This document shows positions 51,052-63,730 of a stretch of 64,000 nt of DNA, piece by piece. Within the stretch, counting starts at the first letter, position 1; each line of letters starts with the position of its first letter. The stretch covers positions 16,063,606 to 16,127,605 of the forward strand of contig NC_088305.1 of the NCBI RefSeq assembly GCF_032854445.1, in the 5' to 3' direction. The position numbers were made by a program, and so were the translations under genes. The notes beneath the pieces were generated by a model. It did no database searches, was not told the DNA's origin, and worked only from the letters and a program-made list of their open reading frames with translations. Origin of the DNA: Liolophura sinensis (Eukaryota > Mollusca > Polyplacophora > Chitonida > Chitonidae).

Positions 51052-54000
51052 GACCAATACTTTTGGCTGTAGCGACAATTGAATGAGCATTTATGTGAAA
51101 ATCACGTGCCTAGCAACGGCTCTTACTCCATGGAAACCAAGGAAATTTGCAATTTTTCAACAGCTGGAGATGCCTGGCCCAATTCCGCATCTTTTGGCAC
51201 CTTATTGATGTGGGTCAGTGTTCAATTGTACTTTTTACAGCAGACTGTATCAAGTACAAGTATTTGTTTTTTATATACAAATGGTGTGGTTTTTCAACAT
51301 GTAGATATTGAAATTGAGTTTTTTTCGACTTAGAAGTAAAAGAATTGCTGGATGAGTTAAATGGGCTTGGCCCAAAGATTTGACGTCTTCTGTGCTACCG
51401 AAGGGCATATAACTTATAATCAAAAGTTGAATATAGTAATGACCAGTCGCGATGTTACATTGTAAATGTAGCCGATTTCAATTAGCAAAAAAGATCAGGC
51501 AAAAATCCAAAAGTAGAAAAACTGTTCCAATGCTGCTGGTAAGAGGCTAATCCGACGTACTTTGTGACGAGAAATCGAATGGTGCAAACTGCGTTGCTGT
51601 CCAACCAATACTTTTGGCTGTAGCGACAATTGTATGGGAATTTATGTGAAAATCACGTGCCTAGCAACGGCTCTTACTCCATGGAAACCAAGGACATTTG
51701 CAATTTTTCAACAGCTGGAGATGCCTGGCCCAATTCCGCATCTTTTGGCACCTTATTGATGTGGGTCAGTGTTCAATTCTACTTTTTACAGCAGACTGTA
51801 TCAAGTACCTTGTGTTTTTTATATACAAATGGTGTGGTTTTTCAACATGTAGATAAAGACATTGAGTTTGTCTTCGACTTAGAAGTAAGACAATTGCTGT
51901 ATGAGTTAAATGGGCATGGCCCAAAGAATTGACGTCTTCTGTGCTACCGAAGGGCATATAACTTATAATCAAAAGTTGAATATAGTAATCACCAGTCGCG
52001 ATGTTACATTGTAAATGTAGCCGATTTCAATTAGCATAAAGAGCAGGCAAAAATCCAAAAGTGGAAAAACTGTTCCATTGCTGCTGGTAAGAGGCTAATC
52101 CGACGTACTTTGTGACGAGAAATCGAATGGTGCAAACCGCGTTGCTGTCCGACCAATACTTTTGGCTGTAGCGACATATGAATCAGCATTTATGTGAAAA
52201 TCACGTGCCCAGCAACGGCTCTTACTCCATGGAAACCAAGGAAATTTGCAATTTTTCAACAGCTGGAGATGCCTGGCCCAATTGCGCATCTTTTGGCACC
52301 TTATTGATGTGGGTCAGTGTTCAATTGTACATTTTACAGCAGATTGTATCAAGTACCTTGTGTTTTTTATATACAAATGGTGTGGTTTTTCAACATGTAG
52401 ATAAAGACATTGAGTTTGTCTTCGACTTAGAAGTAAAAGAATTGCTGGATGAGTTAAATGGGCTTGGCCCAAAGATTTGACGTCTTCTGGGCTACCGAAG
52501 GGGACATAACTTATAATCAAAAGTTGAATATAGTAATGACCAGTCGCGATGTTACATTGTAAATGTAGCCGATTTCAATTAGCAAAAAGACCAGGCAAAA
52601 ATCCAAAAGTGGAAAAACTGTTCCAATGCTGCTGGTAAGAGGCTAATCCGACGTACTTTGTGACGAGAAATCGAATGGTTCAAACCGCTTTGATGTCCGA
52701 CCAATACTTTTGGCTGTAGCGACAATTGAATGAGCATTTATGTGAAAATCACGTGCCCAGCAACGGCTCTTACTCCATGGAAACCAAGGAAATTTGCAAT
52801 TTTTCAACAGCTGGAGATGCCTGGCCCAATTCCGCATCTTTTGGCACCTTATTGATGTGGGTCAGTGTTCAATTCTACTTTTTACAGCAGACTGTATCAA
52901 GTACCTTGTGTTTTTTATATACAAATGGTGTGGTTTTTCAACATGTAGATAAAGACACTGAGTTTGTCTTCGACTTAGAAGTAAAACAATTGCTGGATGA
53001 GTTAAATGGGCTTGGCCCAAAGATTTGACGTCCTCTGGGCTACCGAAGGGCACATAACTTATAATCAAAAGTTGAATATAATAATGACCAGTGGCGATGG
53101 TACGTTGTGAATTTAGCCGATTTTAATTAGCAAAAAGACCAGGCAAAAATCCAAAAGTGGAAAAACTGTTCCAATGCTGCTGGTAAGAGGCTAATCCGAC
53201 GTACTTTGTGACGAGAAATCGAATGGTGCAAACCGCGTTGCTGTCCGACCAATACTTTTGGCTGTAGCGACAATTGAATGAGCATTTATGTGAAAATCAC
53301 GTGCCCAGCAACGGCTCTTACTCCATGGAAACCAAGGAAATTTGCAATTTTTCAACAGCTGGAGATGCCTGGCCCAATTCCGCATCTTTTGGCACCTTAT
53401 TGATGTGGGTCAGTATTCACTTGTAGTTTTCACAGCAGACTGTATGAAGTACCTTGTGTTTTTTATATACAAATGGTGTGGTTTTTCAACATGTAGATAA
53501 AGACATTGAGTTTGTCTTCGACTTAGAAGGAAGACAATTGCTGGGTGAGTTAAATGGGCTTGGCCGAAAGACTTGACGTCTTCTGGGCTACCGAAGGACA
53601 CATAACTTATAATCAAAAGTTGAATATAGTAATGACAAGTCGCAATGGTTTATAGTAAATGTAGCCGATTTCAATTAGCAAAAAGACCATGCTCAAATTC
53701 AAAAGTGGAAAAACTGTTCCAATGCCGCTGGTAAGAGGCTATGCCGACGTATTTCATGACGAGAAATCGAATGGTGCAAACCGCGTTGCTCTCCGACCAA
53801 TACTTTTGGCTGTAGCGACAATTGAATGATCATTGATGTCATAATCCCATGCCCAGCAACGGCTCTCATTCCATGGAAACCAAGGAAATTTGCATGTTTT
53901 TCAACAGCTGGAGATGCCTGGCCCAATTCCGCATCTTTTGGCACCTTATTGATGTGGGTCAGTGTTCAATTCTACTTTTTACAGCAGGCTGTATCAAGTA

Positions 54001-56536
54001 CCTTGTGTTTTTTATATACAAATGGTGTGGTTTTTTAACATGTAGATAAAGACATTGATTTTGTCTTTCACTTAGAACTAAAACAGTTGCTGGATGAGTT
54101 AAATGGGCTTGGCCCAAAGATTTGACGTCTTCTTTGCTACCGAAGGGCACATAACTTATAATCAAAAGTTAAATATAGCAATGACCAGTCGCGATGGTAC
54201 ATAGTAAATGTAGCCAATTTCAATTAGCAAAAAGACCAGGCAAAAATCCAAAAGTGGAAAAACTGTTCCAATGCTGCTGGTAAGAGGCTAATCCGACGTA
54301 TTTTGTGACGAGAAATCGAATGGTGCAAACTGCGTTGCTCTCCGACCAATACTTTTGGCTGTAGCGACATATGAATGAGCATTTATGTGAAAATCACGTG
54401 CCCAGCAACAACCCTTACTCCATGGAAACCAAGGAAATTTGCAATTTTTCAACAGCTGGAGATGCCTGGCCCAATTCCGCATCTTTTGGCACCTTATTGA
54501 TGTGGGTCAGTATTCAATTGTACTTTTTACAGCAGACTGTATGAAGTACCTTGTGTTTTTTTATATACAAATGGTGTGGTTTTTCAACATGTAGATAAAG
54601 ACATTGAGTTTGTTTTCGACTTAGAAGTAGGACAATTGCTGGATGAGTTAAATGGGCTTGGCCGAAATATTTGACGTCTTCTGGGCTACAGAAGAGCACA
54701 TAACTTATAATCAAAAGTTGAATATAGTAATGACCAGTCGCGATGGTACATTGTAAATGTAGCCGATTTCAATTAGCAAAAAGACCGGGCAAAAATCCAA
54801 AAGTGGAAAAACTCTTCCAATGCTGCTGGTAAGAGGCTAATCCGACGTACTTTGTGACGAGAAATCGAATGGTGCAAACCGCGTTGCTGTCCGACCAATA
54901 CTTTTGGCTGTAGCGACAATTGAATGAGCATTTATGTGAAAATCACGTGCCTAGCAACGGCTCTTACTCCATGGAAACCAAGGAAATTTGCAATTTTTCA
55001 ACAGCTGGAGATGCCTGGCCCAATTCCGCATCTTTTGGCACCTTATTGATGTGGGTGAGTATTCAATTGTACTTTTTTCAGCAGACTGTATCGAGTACAA
55101 GTATTTGTTTTTTATATACAAATGGTGTGGTTTTTCAACATGTAGATAAAGACATTGAGTTTGTTTTCGTCTTAGAAGTAAAACAAATGCTGGATGAGTT
55201 AAATGGGCTTGGCCCAAAGATTTGACGTCTTCTGGGCTACCGAAGAGCACATAACTTATAATCAAAAGTTGAATATAGTAATGACCAGTCGCGATGGTAC
55301 ATAGTAAATGTAGCCGATTTCAATTAGCAAAAAGACCAGGCAAAAATCCAAAAGTGGAAAAACTGTTCCAATGCTGCTGGTAAGAGGCTAATCCGACGTA
55401 CTTTGTGACGAGAAATCGAATGGTGCAAACCGCGTTGCTGTCCGACCAATACTTTTGGCTGTAGCGACAATTGAATGAGCATTTATGTGAAAATCACGTG
55501 CCCAGCAACGGCTCTTACTCCATGGAAACCAAGGAAATTTGCAATTTTTCAACAGCTGGAGATGCCTGGCCCAATTGCGCATCTTTTGGCACCTTATTGA
55601 TGTGGGTCAGTGTTCAATTCTACTTTTTACAGCAGACTGTATCAAGTACCTTGTGTTTTTATATACAAATGGTGTGGTTTTTTAACATGTAGATAAAGAC
55701 ATTGAGTTTGTCTTCGACTTAGAAGTAAAACAATTGCTGGATGAGTTAAATGGGCTTGGCCAAAGATTTGACGTCTTCTGGGCTACCGAAGGGCACATAA
55801 CTTATATCAAAAGTTGAATATAGTAATGACCAGTCGCGATGGTACGTTGTAAATTTAGCCGATTTCAATTAGCAAAAAGACGAGGCAAAAATCCAGAAGT
55901 GGAAAAACTGTTCCAATGCTGCTGGTAAGAGGCTAATCCGACGTATTTTGTGACGAGAAATCGAATGGTGCAAACTGCGTTGCTCTCCGACCAATACTTT
56001 TGGCTGTAGCGACATATGAATGAGCATTTATGTGAAAATCACGTGCCCAGCAACAACCCTTACTCCATGGAAACCAAGGAAATTTGCAATTTTTCAACAG
56101 CTGGAGATGCCTGGCCCAATTCCGCATCTTTTGGCACCTTATTGATGTGGGTCAGTATTCAATAGTACTTTTTACAGCAGACTGTATGAAGTACCTTGTG
56201 TTTTTTATATACAAATGGTGTGGTTTTTCAACATGTAGATAAAGACATTGAGTTTGTTTTCCACTTAGAAGTAAGACAATTGCTGGATGAGTTAAATGGG
56301 CTTGGCCGAAAGATTTGACGTCTTCTGGGCTACAGAAGAGCACATAACTTATAATCAAAAGTTGAATATAGTAATGACCAGTCGCGATGGTACATTGTAA
56401 ATGTAGCCGATTTCAATTAGCAAAAAGACCAGGCAAAAATCCAAAAGTGGAAAAACTGTTCCAATGCTGCTGGTAAGAGGCTAATCCGACGTACTTTGTG
56501 ACGAGAAATCGAATGGTGCAAACCGCGTTGCTGTCC
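51052..56536 (+). repeat. Diverged third relative of the 16-mer 3' half
   Basis: Monomers start at 51052, 51603, 52151, 52699, 53247, 53795, 54344, 54893, 55444 and 55989. In order they correspond to those at 41726 through 46658, at offsets of 9326-9338 bp (17 monomers). Shared markers are ATTGTATGGGAATTT (51627), GTACATTTTACAG (52327), the module lacking CACGTG ending near 53850 and GTATCGAGTACAAG (55087). It lacks the 11-bp deletion of the 42824 monomer. It differs more from the two 16-mer copies than they do from each other. Confidence 0.83.
53411..53850 (+). repeat. Divergent module lacking CACGTG, copy 3
   Basis: It carries the same linked variants, but with TTCAAAAGTGG in place of TTCAGAAATGG and GACTTGACG in place of GATTTGACG. 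It shares the latter with the copies at 59449 and 63293. This places copies 3-5 in a branch separate from the two 16-mer copies. Confidence 0.83.
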
Positions 56537-59500
56537 GACCAATACTTTTGGCTGTAGCGACAATTGAATGAGCATTTATGTGAAAATCACGTGCCCAACA
56601 TTGGCTCTTACTCCATGGAAACCAAGGAAATTTGCAATTTTTCAACAACTGGAGATGCCTGGCCCAATTGCGCATCTTTTGGCACCTTATTGATGTGGGT
56701 CAGTGTTCAATTCTACTTTTTACAGCAGACTGTATCAAGTACCTTGTGTTTTTTATATACAAATGATGTGGTTTTTTAACATGTAGATAAAGACATTGAG
56801 TTTGTCTTTCACTTAGAAGTAAAACAGTTGCTGGATGAGTTAAATGGGCTTGGCCCAAAGATTTGACGTCTTCTAGGCTACCGAAGGGCACATAACTTAT
56901 AATCAAAAGTTAAATATAGCAATGACCAGTCGCGATGGTACATAGTAAATGTAGCCGATTTCAATTAGCAAAAGGACCAGGGCAAAAATCCAAAAGTGGA
57001 AAAACTCTTCCAATGCTGCTGGTAAGAGGCTAATCAGACGTACTTTGTGACGAGAAATCGAATGGTGCAAACTGCATTGCTCTCCGACCAATACTTTTGG
57101 CTGTAGCGACAAATGAATGAGCATTTATGTGAAAATCACGTGCCTAGCAACGGCTCTTACTCCATGGAAACCAAGGAAATTTGCAATTTTCCAACAGCTG
57201 GAGATGCCTGGCCCAATTCCGCATCTTTTGGCACCTTATTGATGTGGGTGAGTGTTCAATTTTACTTTTTACAGCAGACTGTATCAAGTACAAGTATTTG
57301 TTTTTTATATACAAATGGTGTGGTTTTTCAACATGTAGATATTGAAATTGAGTTTGTTTTCGACTTAGAAGTAAAACAATTGCTGGATGAGTTAAATGGG
57401 CTTGGCCCAAAGATTTGACGTCTTCTGTGCTACCGAAGGGCACATAACTTATAATCAAAAGTTGAATATAGTAATGACCAGTCGCGATGTTACATTGTAA
57501 ATGTAGCCGATTTCAATTAGCAAAAAGATCAGGCAAAAATCCAAAAGTGGAAAAACTGTTCCAATGCTGCTGGTAAGAGGCTAATCCGACGTATTTTGTG
57601 ACGAGAAATCGAATGGTGCAAACCGCGTTGCTGTCCGACCAATACTTTTGGCTGTAGCGACAATTGAATGAGAACTTATGTGAAAATCACGTGCCCAGCA
57701 ACGGCTCTTACTCCATGGAAACCAAGGAAATTTGCAATTTTTCAACAGCTGGAGATGCCTGGCCCAATTGCGCATCTTTTGACACCTTATTGATGTGGGT
57801 CAGTGTTCAATTCTACTTTTTACAGCAGACTGTATCAAGTACCTTGTGTTTTTTATATACAAATGGTGTGGTTTTTCAACATGTAGATAAAGACATTGAG
57901 TTTGTCTTCGATTTAGAAGTAAAACAATTGCTGGATGAGTTAAATGGGCTTGGCCCAAAGATTTGACGTTCTCTGGGCTACCGAAGGGCACATAACTTAT
58001 AATCAAGAGTTGAATATAGTAATGACCAGTCGCGATGGTACGTTGTAAATGTAGCCGATTTCAATTAGCAAAAAGACCAGGCAAAAATCCAAAAGTGGAA
58101 AAACTGTTCCAATGCTGCTGGTAAGAGGCTAATCCGACGTACTTTGTGACGAGAAATCGAATGGTGCAAACCGCGTTGATCTCCGACCAATACTTTTGGC
58201 TGTAGCGACAATTGAATGAGCATTTATGTGAAAATCACGTGCCCAGCAACGGCTCTTACTCCATGGAAACCAAGGAAATTTGCAATTTTTCAACAGCTGG
58301 AGATGCCTGGTCCAATTCCGCATCTTTTGGCACCTTATTGATGTGGGTCAGTGTTCAATTGTACTTTTTACAGCAGACTGTATCAAGTACAAGTATTTGT
58401 TTTTTATATACAAATGGTGTGGTTTTTCAACATGTAGATAAAGACATTGAGTTTGTCTTCGACTTAGAAGTAAGACAATTGCTGTATGAGTTAAATGGGC
58501 TTGGCCCAAAGAATTGACGTTTTCTGTGCTACCGAAGGGCATATAACTTATAATCAAAAGTTGAATATAGTAATGACCAGTCGCGATGTTACATTGTAAA
58601 TGTAGCCGATTTCAATTAGCAAAAAGACCAGGCAAAAATCCAAAAGTGGAAAAACTGTTCCATTGCTGCTGGTAAGAGGCTAATCCGACGTACTTTGTGA
58701 CGAGAAATCGAATGGTGCAAACCGCGTTGCTTTCCGACCAATACTTTTGGCTGTAGCGACATATGAATGAGCATTTATGTGAAAATCACGTGCCCAGCAA
58801 CGGCTCTTACTCCATGGAAACCAAGGAAATTTGCAATTTTTCAACAACTGGAGATGCCTGGCCCAATTGCGCATCTTTTGGCACCTTATTGATGTGGGTC
58901 AGTGTTCAATTGTACATTTTACAGCAGACTGTATCAAGTACCTTGTGTTTTTTTATATACAAATGGTGTGGTTTTTCAACATGTAGATAAAGACACTGAG
59001 TTTGTCTTCGACTTAGAAGTAAAACAATTGCTGGATGAGTTAAATGGGCTTGGCCCAAAGATTTGACGTCTTCTGGGCTACCGAAGGGCACATAACTTAT
59101 AATCAAAAGTTGAATATAATAATGACCAGTGGCGATGGTACGTTGTGAATTTAGCCGATTTTAATTAGCAAAAAGACGAGGCAAAAATCCAAAAGTGGAA
59201 AAACTGTTCCAATGCTGCTGGTAAGAGGCTAATCCGACGTACTTTGTGACGAGAAATCGAATGGTGCAAACCGCGTTGCTGTCCGACCAATACTTTTGGC
59301 TGTAGCGACAATTGAATGAGCATTTATGTGAAAATCACGTGCCCAGCAACGGCTCTTACTCCATGGAAACCAAGGAAATTTGCAATTTTTCAACAGCTGG
59401 AGATGCCTGGGCCAATTCCGCATCTTTTGGCACCTTATTGATGTGGGTCAGTATTCACTTGTAGTTTTCACAGCAGACTGTATGAAGTACCTTGTGTTTT

Positions 59501-62500
59501 TTATATACAAATGGTGTGGTTTTTCAACATGTAGATAAAGACATTTAGTTTGTCTTCGACTTAGAAGGAAGACAATTGCTGGGTGAGTTAAATGGGCTTG
59601 GCCCAAAGACTTGACGTCTTCTGGGCTACCGAAGGACACATAACTTATAATCAAAAGTTGAATATAGTAATGACCAGTCGCAATGGTTTATAGTAAATGT
59701 AGCCGATTTCAATTAGCAAAAAGACCATGCTCAAATTCAAAAGTGGGAAAAACTGTTCCAATGCCGCTGGTAAGAGGCTAATCCGACGTACTTTGTGACG
59801 AGAAATCGAATGGTGCAAACCGCGTTGCTCTCCGACCAATACTTTTGGCTGTAGCGACAATTGCATTATCATTGATGTCATAATCCCATGCCCAGCAACG
59901 GCTCTTACTCCATGGAAACCAAGGAAATTTGCAAGTTTTTCAACAGCTGGAGATGCCTGGCCCAATTCCGCATCTTTTGGCACCTTATTGATGTGGGTCA
60001 GTATTCAATAGTACTTTTTACAGCAGACTGTATGAAGTACCTTGTGTTTTTTATATACAAATGGTGTGGTTTTTCAACATGTAGATAAGGACATTGAGTT
60101 TGTCTTTCACTTAGAAGTAAAACAGTTGCTGGATGAGTTAAATGTGTTTGGCCCAAAGATTTGACGTCTTCTAGGCTACCGAAGGGCACATAACTTATAA
60201 TCAAAAGTTAAATATAGCAATGACCAGTCGCGATGGTACATTGTAAATGTAGCCGATTTCAATTAGCAAAAGGACCAGGGCAAAAATCCAAAAGTGGAAA
60301 AACTGTTCCAATGCTGCTGGTAAGATTCTAATCCGACGTACTTTGTGACGAGAAATCGAATGGTGCAAACTGCATTGCTCTCCGACCAATACTTTTGGCT
60401 GTAGCGACAATTGAATGAGCATTTATGTGAAAATCACGTGCCTAGCAACGGCTCTTACTCCATGGAAACCAAGAAAATTTGCAATTTTTCAACAGCTGGA
60501 GATGCCTGGCCCAATTGCGCATCTTTTGGCACCTTATTGATGTGGGTCAGTGTTCAATTGTACTTTTACAGCAGACTGTATCAAGTACAAGTATTTGTTT
60601 TTATATACAAATGGTGTGGTTTTTCAACATGTAGATATTGAAATTGAGTTTGTCTTCGACTTAGAAGTAAAACAATTGCTGGATGAGTTAAATGTGCTTG
60701 GCCCAAAGATTTGACGTCTTCTGTGCTACCGAAGGGCACATAACTTATAATCAAAAGTTGAATATAGTAATGACCAGTCGCGATGTTACATTGTAAATGT
60801 AGCCGATTTCAATTAGCAAAAAGACCAGGCAAAAATCCAAAAGTGGAAAAACTGTTCCAATGCTGCTGGTAAGAGGCTAATCCGACGTATTTTGTGACGA
60901 GAAATCGAATGGTGCAAACCGCGTTGCTGTCCGACCAATACTTTGGCTGTAGCGACAATTGAATGAGAATTTATGTGAAAATCACGTGCCCAGCAACGGC
61001 TCTTACTCCATGGAAACCAAGGAAATTTGCAATTTTTCAACAGCTGGAGATGCCTGGCCCAATTCCGCATCTTTTGGCACCTTATTGATGTGGGTCAGTG
61101 TTCAATTCTACTTTTTACAGCAGACTGTATGAAGTACCTTGTGTTTTTTATATACAAATGGTGTGGTTTTTCAACATGTAGAAAAGACATTGAGTTTGTC
61201 TTTCACTTACAAGTAAAACAGTTGCTGGGTGAGTTAAATGGGCTTGGCCCAAAGATTTGACGTCTTCTGGGCTACCGAAGGGCACATAACTTATAATCAA
61301 AAGTTGAATATAGTAATGACCAGTCGCAATGGTACGTTGTAAAATTTAGCCGATTTCAATTAGCAAAAAGACCAGGCAAAAATCCAAAAGTGGAAAAACT
61401 GTTCCAATGCTGTTGGTAAGAGGCTAATCCGACGTATTTTGTGACGAGAAATCGAATGGTGCAAACTGCGTTGCTCTCCGACCAATACTTTTGGCTGTAG
61501 CGATATATGAATGAGCATTTATGTGAAAATCACGTGTCCAGCAACAACCCTTACTCCATGGAAACCAAGGAAATTTGCAATTTTTCAACAGCTGGAGATG
61601 CCTGGCCCAATTCCGCATCTTTTGGCACCTTATTGATGTGGGTCAGTGTTCAATTCTACTTTTTACAGCAGACCTGTATCAAGTACCTTGTGTTTTTTAT
61701 ATACAAATGGTATGGTTTTTTCAACATGTAGATATTGAAATTGAGTTTGTCTTCGACTTAGAAGTAAAACAACTGCTGGATGAGTTAAATGGGCTTGGCC
61801 CAAAGATTTGACGTCTTCTGGGCTACCGAAGGGCACATAACTTATAATCAAATGTTGAATATAGTAATGACCAGTCGCGATGGTACATAGTAAATGTAGC
61901 CGATTTCAATTAGCAAAAGGACCAGGGCAAAAATCCAAAAGTGGAAAAACTGTTCCAATGCTGCTGGTAAGATTCTAATCCGACGTACTTTGTGACGAGA
62001 AATCGAATGGTGCAAATTGCATCGCTCTCCGACCAATACTTTTGGCTGTAGCGACAATTGAATGAGCATTTATGTGAAAATCACGTGCCTAGCAACGGCT
62101 CTTACTCCATGGAAACCAAGAAAATTTGCAATTTTTCAACAGCTGGAGATGCCTGGGCCAATTCCGCATCTTTTGGCACCTTATTGATGTGGGTCAGTGT
62201 TCAATTGTACTTTTTACAGCAGACTGTATCAAGTACAAGTATTTGTTTTTTATATACAAATGGTGTGGTTTTTCAACATGTAGATATTGAAATTGAGTTT
62301 TTTTCGACTTAGAAGTAAAAGAATTGCTGGATGAGTTAAATGGGCTTGGCCCAAAGATTTGACGTCTTCTGGGCTACCGAAGGGCACATAACTTATAATC
62401 AAAAGTTGAATATAGTAATGACCAGTCGCGATGTTACATTGTAAATGTAGCCGATTTCAATTAGCAAAAAGACCAGGCAAAAATCCAAAAGTGGAAAAAC

Positions 62501-63674
62501 TGTTCCAATGCTGCTGGTAAGAGGCTAATCCGACGTACTTTGTGACGAGAAATCGAATGGTGCAAACCGCGTTGATGTCCGACCAATACTTTTGGCTGTA
62601 GCGACAATTGAATGAGAATTTATGTGAAAATCACGTGCCCAGCAACGGCTCTTACTCCATGGAAACCAAGGAAATTTGCAATTTTTCAACAGCTGGAGAT
62701 GCCTGGCCCAATTGCGCATCTTTTGGCACCTTATTGATGTGGGTCAGTGTTCAATTCTACTTTTTACAGCAGACTGTATCAAGTACCTTGTGTTTTTTAT
62801 ATACAAATGGTGTGGTTTTTCAACATGTAGATAAAGACACTGAGTTTGTCTTCGACTTATAAGTAAAACAATAGCTGGATGAGTTAAATGGGCTTGGCCC
62901 AAAGATTTGACGTCTTCTGGGCTACCGAAGGGCACATAACTTATAATCAAAAGTTGAATATAAAAATGACCAGTGGCGATGGTACGTTGTGAATTTAGCC
63001 GATTTTAATTAGCAAAAAGACGAGGCAAAAATCCAAAAGTGGAAAAACTGTTCCAATGCTGCTGGTAAGAGGCTAATCCGACGTACTTTGTGACGAGAAA
63101 TCGAATGGTGCAAACCGCGTTGCTGTCCGACCAATACTTTTGGCTGTAGCGACAATTGAATGAGCATTTATGTGAAAATCACGTGCCCAGCAACGGCTCT
63201 TACTCCATGGAAACCAAGGAAATTTGCAATTTTTCAACAGCTGGAGATGCCTGGGCCAATTCCGCATCTTTTGGCACCTTATTGATGTGGGTCAGTATTT
63301 ACTTGTAGTTTTCACAGCAGACTGTATGAAGTACCTTGTGTTTTTTATATACAAATGGTGTGGTTTTCAACATGTAGATAAAGACATTTAGTTTGTCTTC
63401 GACTTAGAAGGAAGACAATTGCTGGGTGAGTTAAATGGGCTTGGCCCAAAGACTTGACGTCTTCTGGGCTACCGAAGGACACATAACTTATAATCAAAAG
63501 TTGAATATAGTAATGACCAGTCGCAATGGTTTATAGTAAATGTAGCCGATTTCAATTAGCAAAAAGACCATGCTCAAATTCAAAAGTGGAAAAACTGTTC
63601 CAATGCCGCTGGAAAGAGCTATGCCGACGTATTTCATGACGAGAAATCGAATGGTGCAAACCGCGTTGCTCTCC
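56537..63674 (+). repeat. Monomers 104-116, reshuffled relatives of 16-mer modules
   Basis: Monomers start at 56537, 57086, 57637, 58185, 58736, 59285, 59834, 60384, 60933, 61480, 62031, 62581 and 63129. Modules known from the 16-mer reappear in shorter order. GTACATTTTACAG is near 58912, TGAGTTTTTTTCGAC near 62296 and GCGATGGTACGTTGTGAATTTAG near 59132 and 62980. The module lacking CACGTG ends near 59890 and again in the following partial monomer. TAAGATTCTAATCC links 50991, 60324 and 61969. Single-base indels are frequent from 60567 to 61710. Confidence 0.82.
59449..59890 (+). repeat. Divergent module lacking CACGTG, copy 4, patched
   Basis: It has the outer markers of the module (CACTTGTAGTTTTCACAG, GGTTTATAGTAAATG, CATGCTCAAATTC, ATTGATGTCATAATCCC). 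Within it, near 59771-59802, it carries the ordinary GCTAATCCGACGTACTTTGTG in place of the module's GCTATGCCGACGTATTTCATG. An internal patch of the common form with module markers on both sides suggests a short gene-conversion tract. Confidence 0.8.
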
Positions 63675-63730
63675 GACCAATACTTTTGGCTGTAGCGACA
63701 ATTGAATTATCATTGATGTCATAATCCCAT
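63293..63730 (+). repeat. Divergent module lacking CACGTG, copy 5
   Basis: The linked variants are the same, with private changes CAGTATTTAC, a shortened GTGTGGTTTTCAAC near 63367 and GGAAAGAGCTATG near 63610. Distances from the previous copies are 7, 11, 17 and 16 monomers going back, so spacing between modules becomes shorter and less regular to the right. Confidence 0.82.

Noticed and set aside
59651-59983. 110-codon minus-strand frame as a distinct gene
   Set aside because: It spans two monomers and exists only because of the local variants of module copy 4, joined with an ordinary 73-codon frame seen in many monomers.
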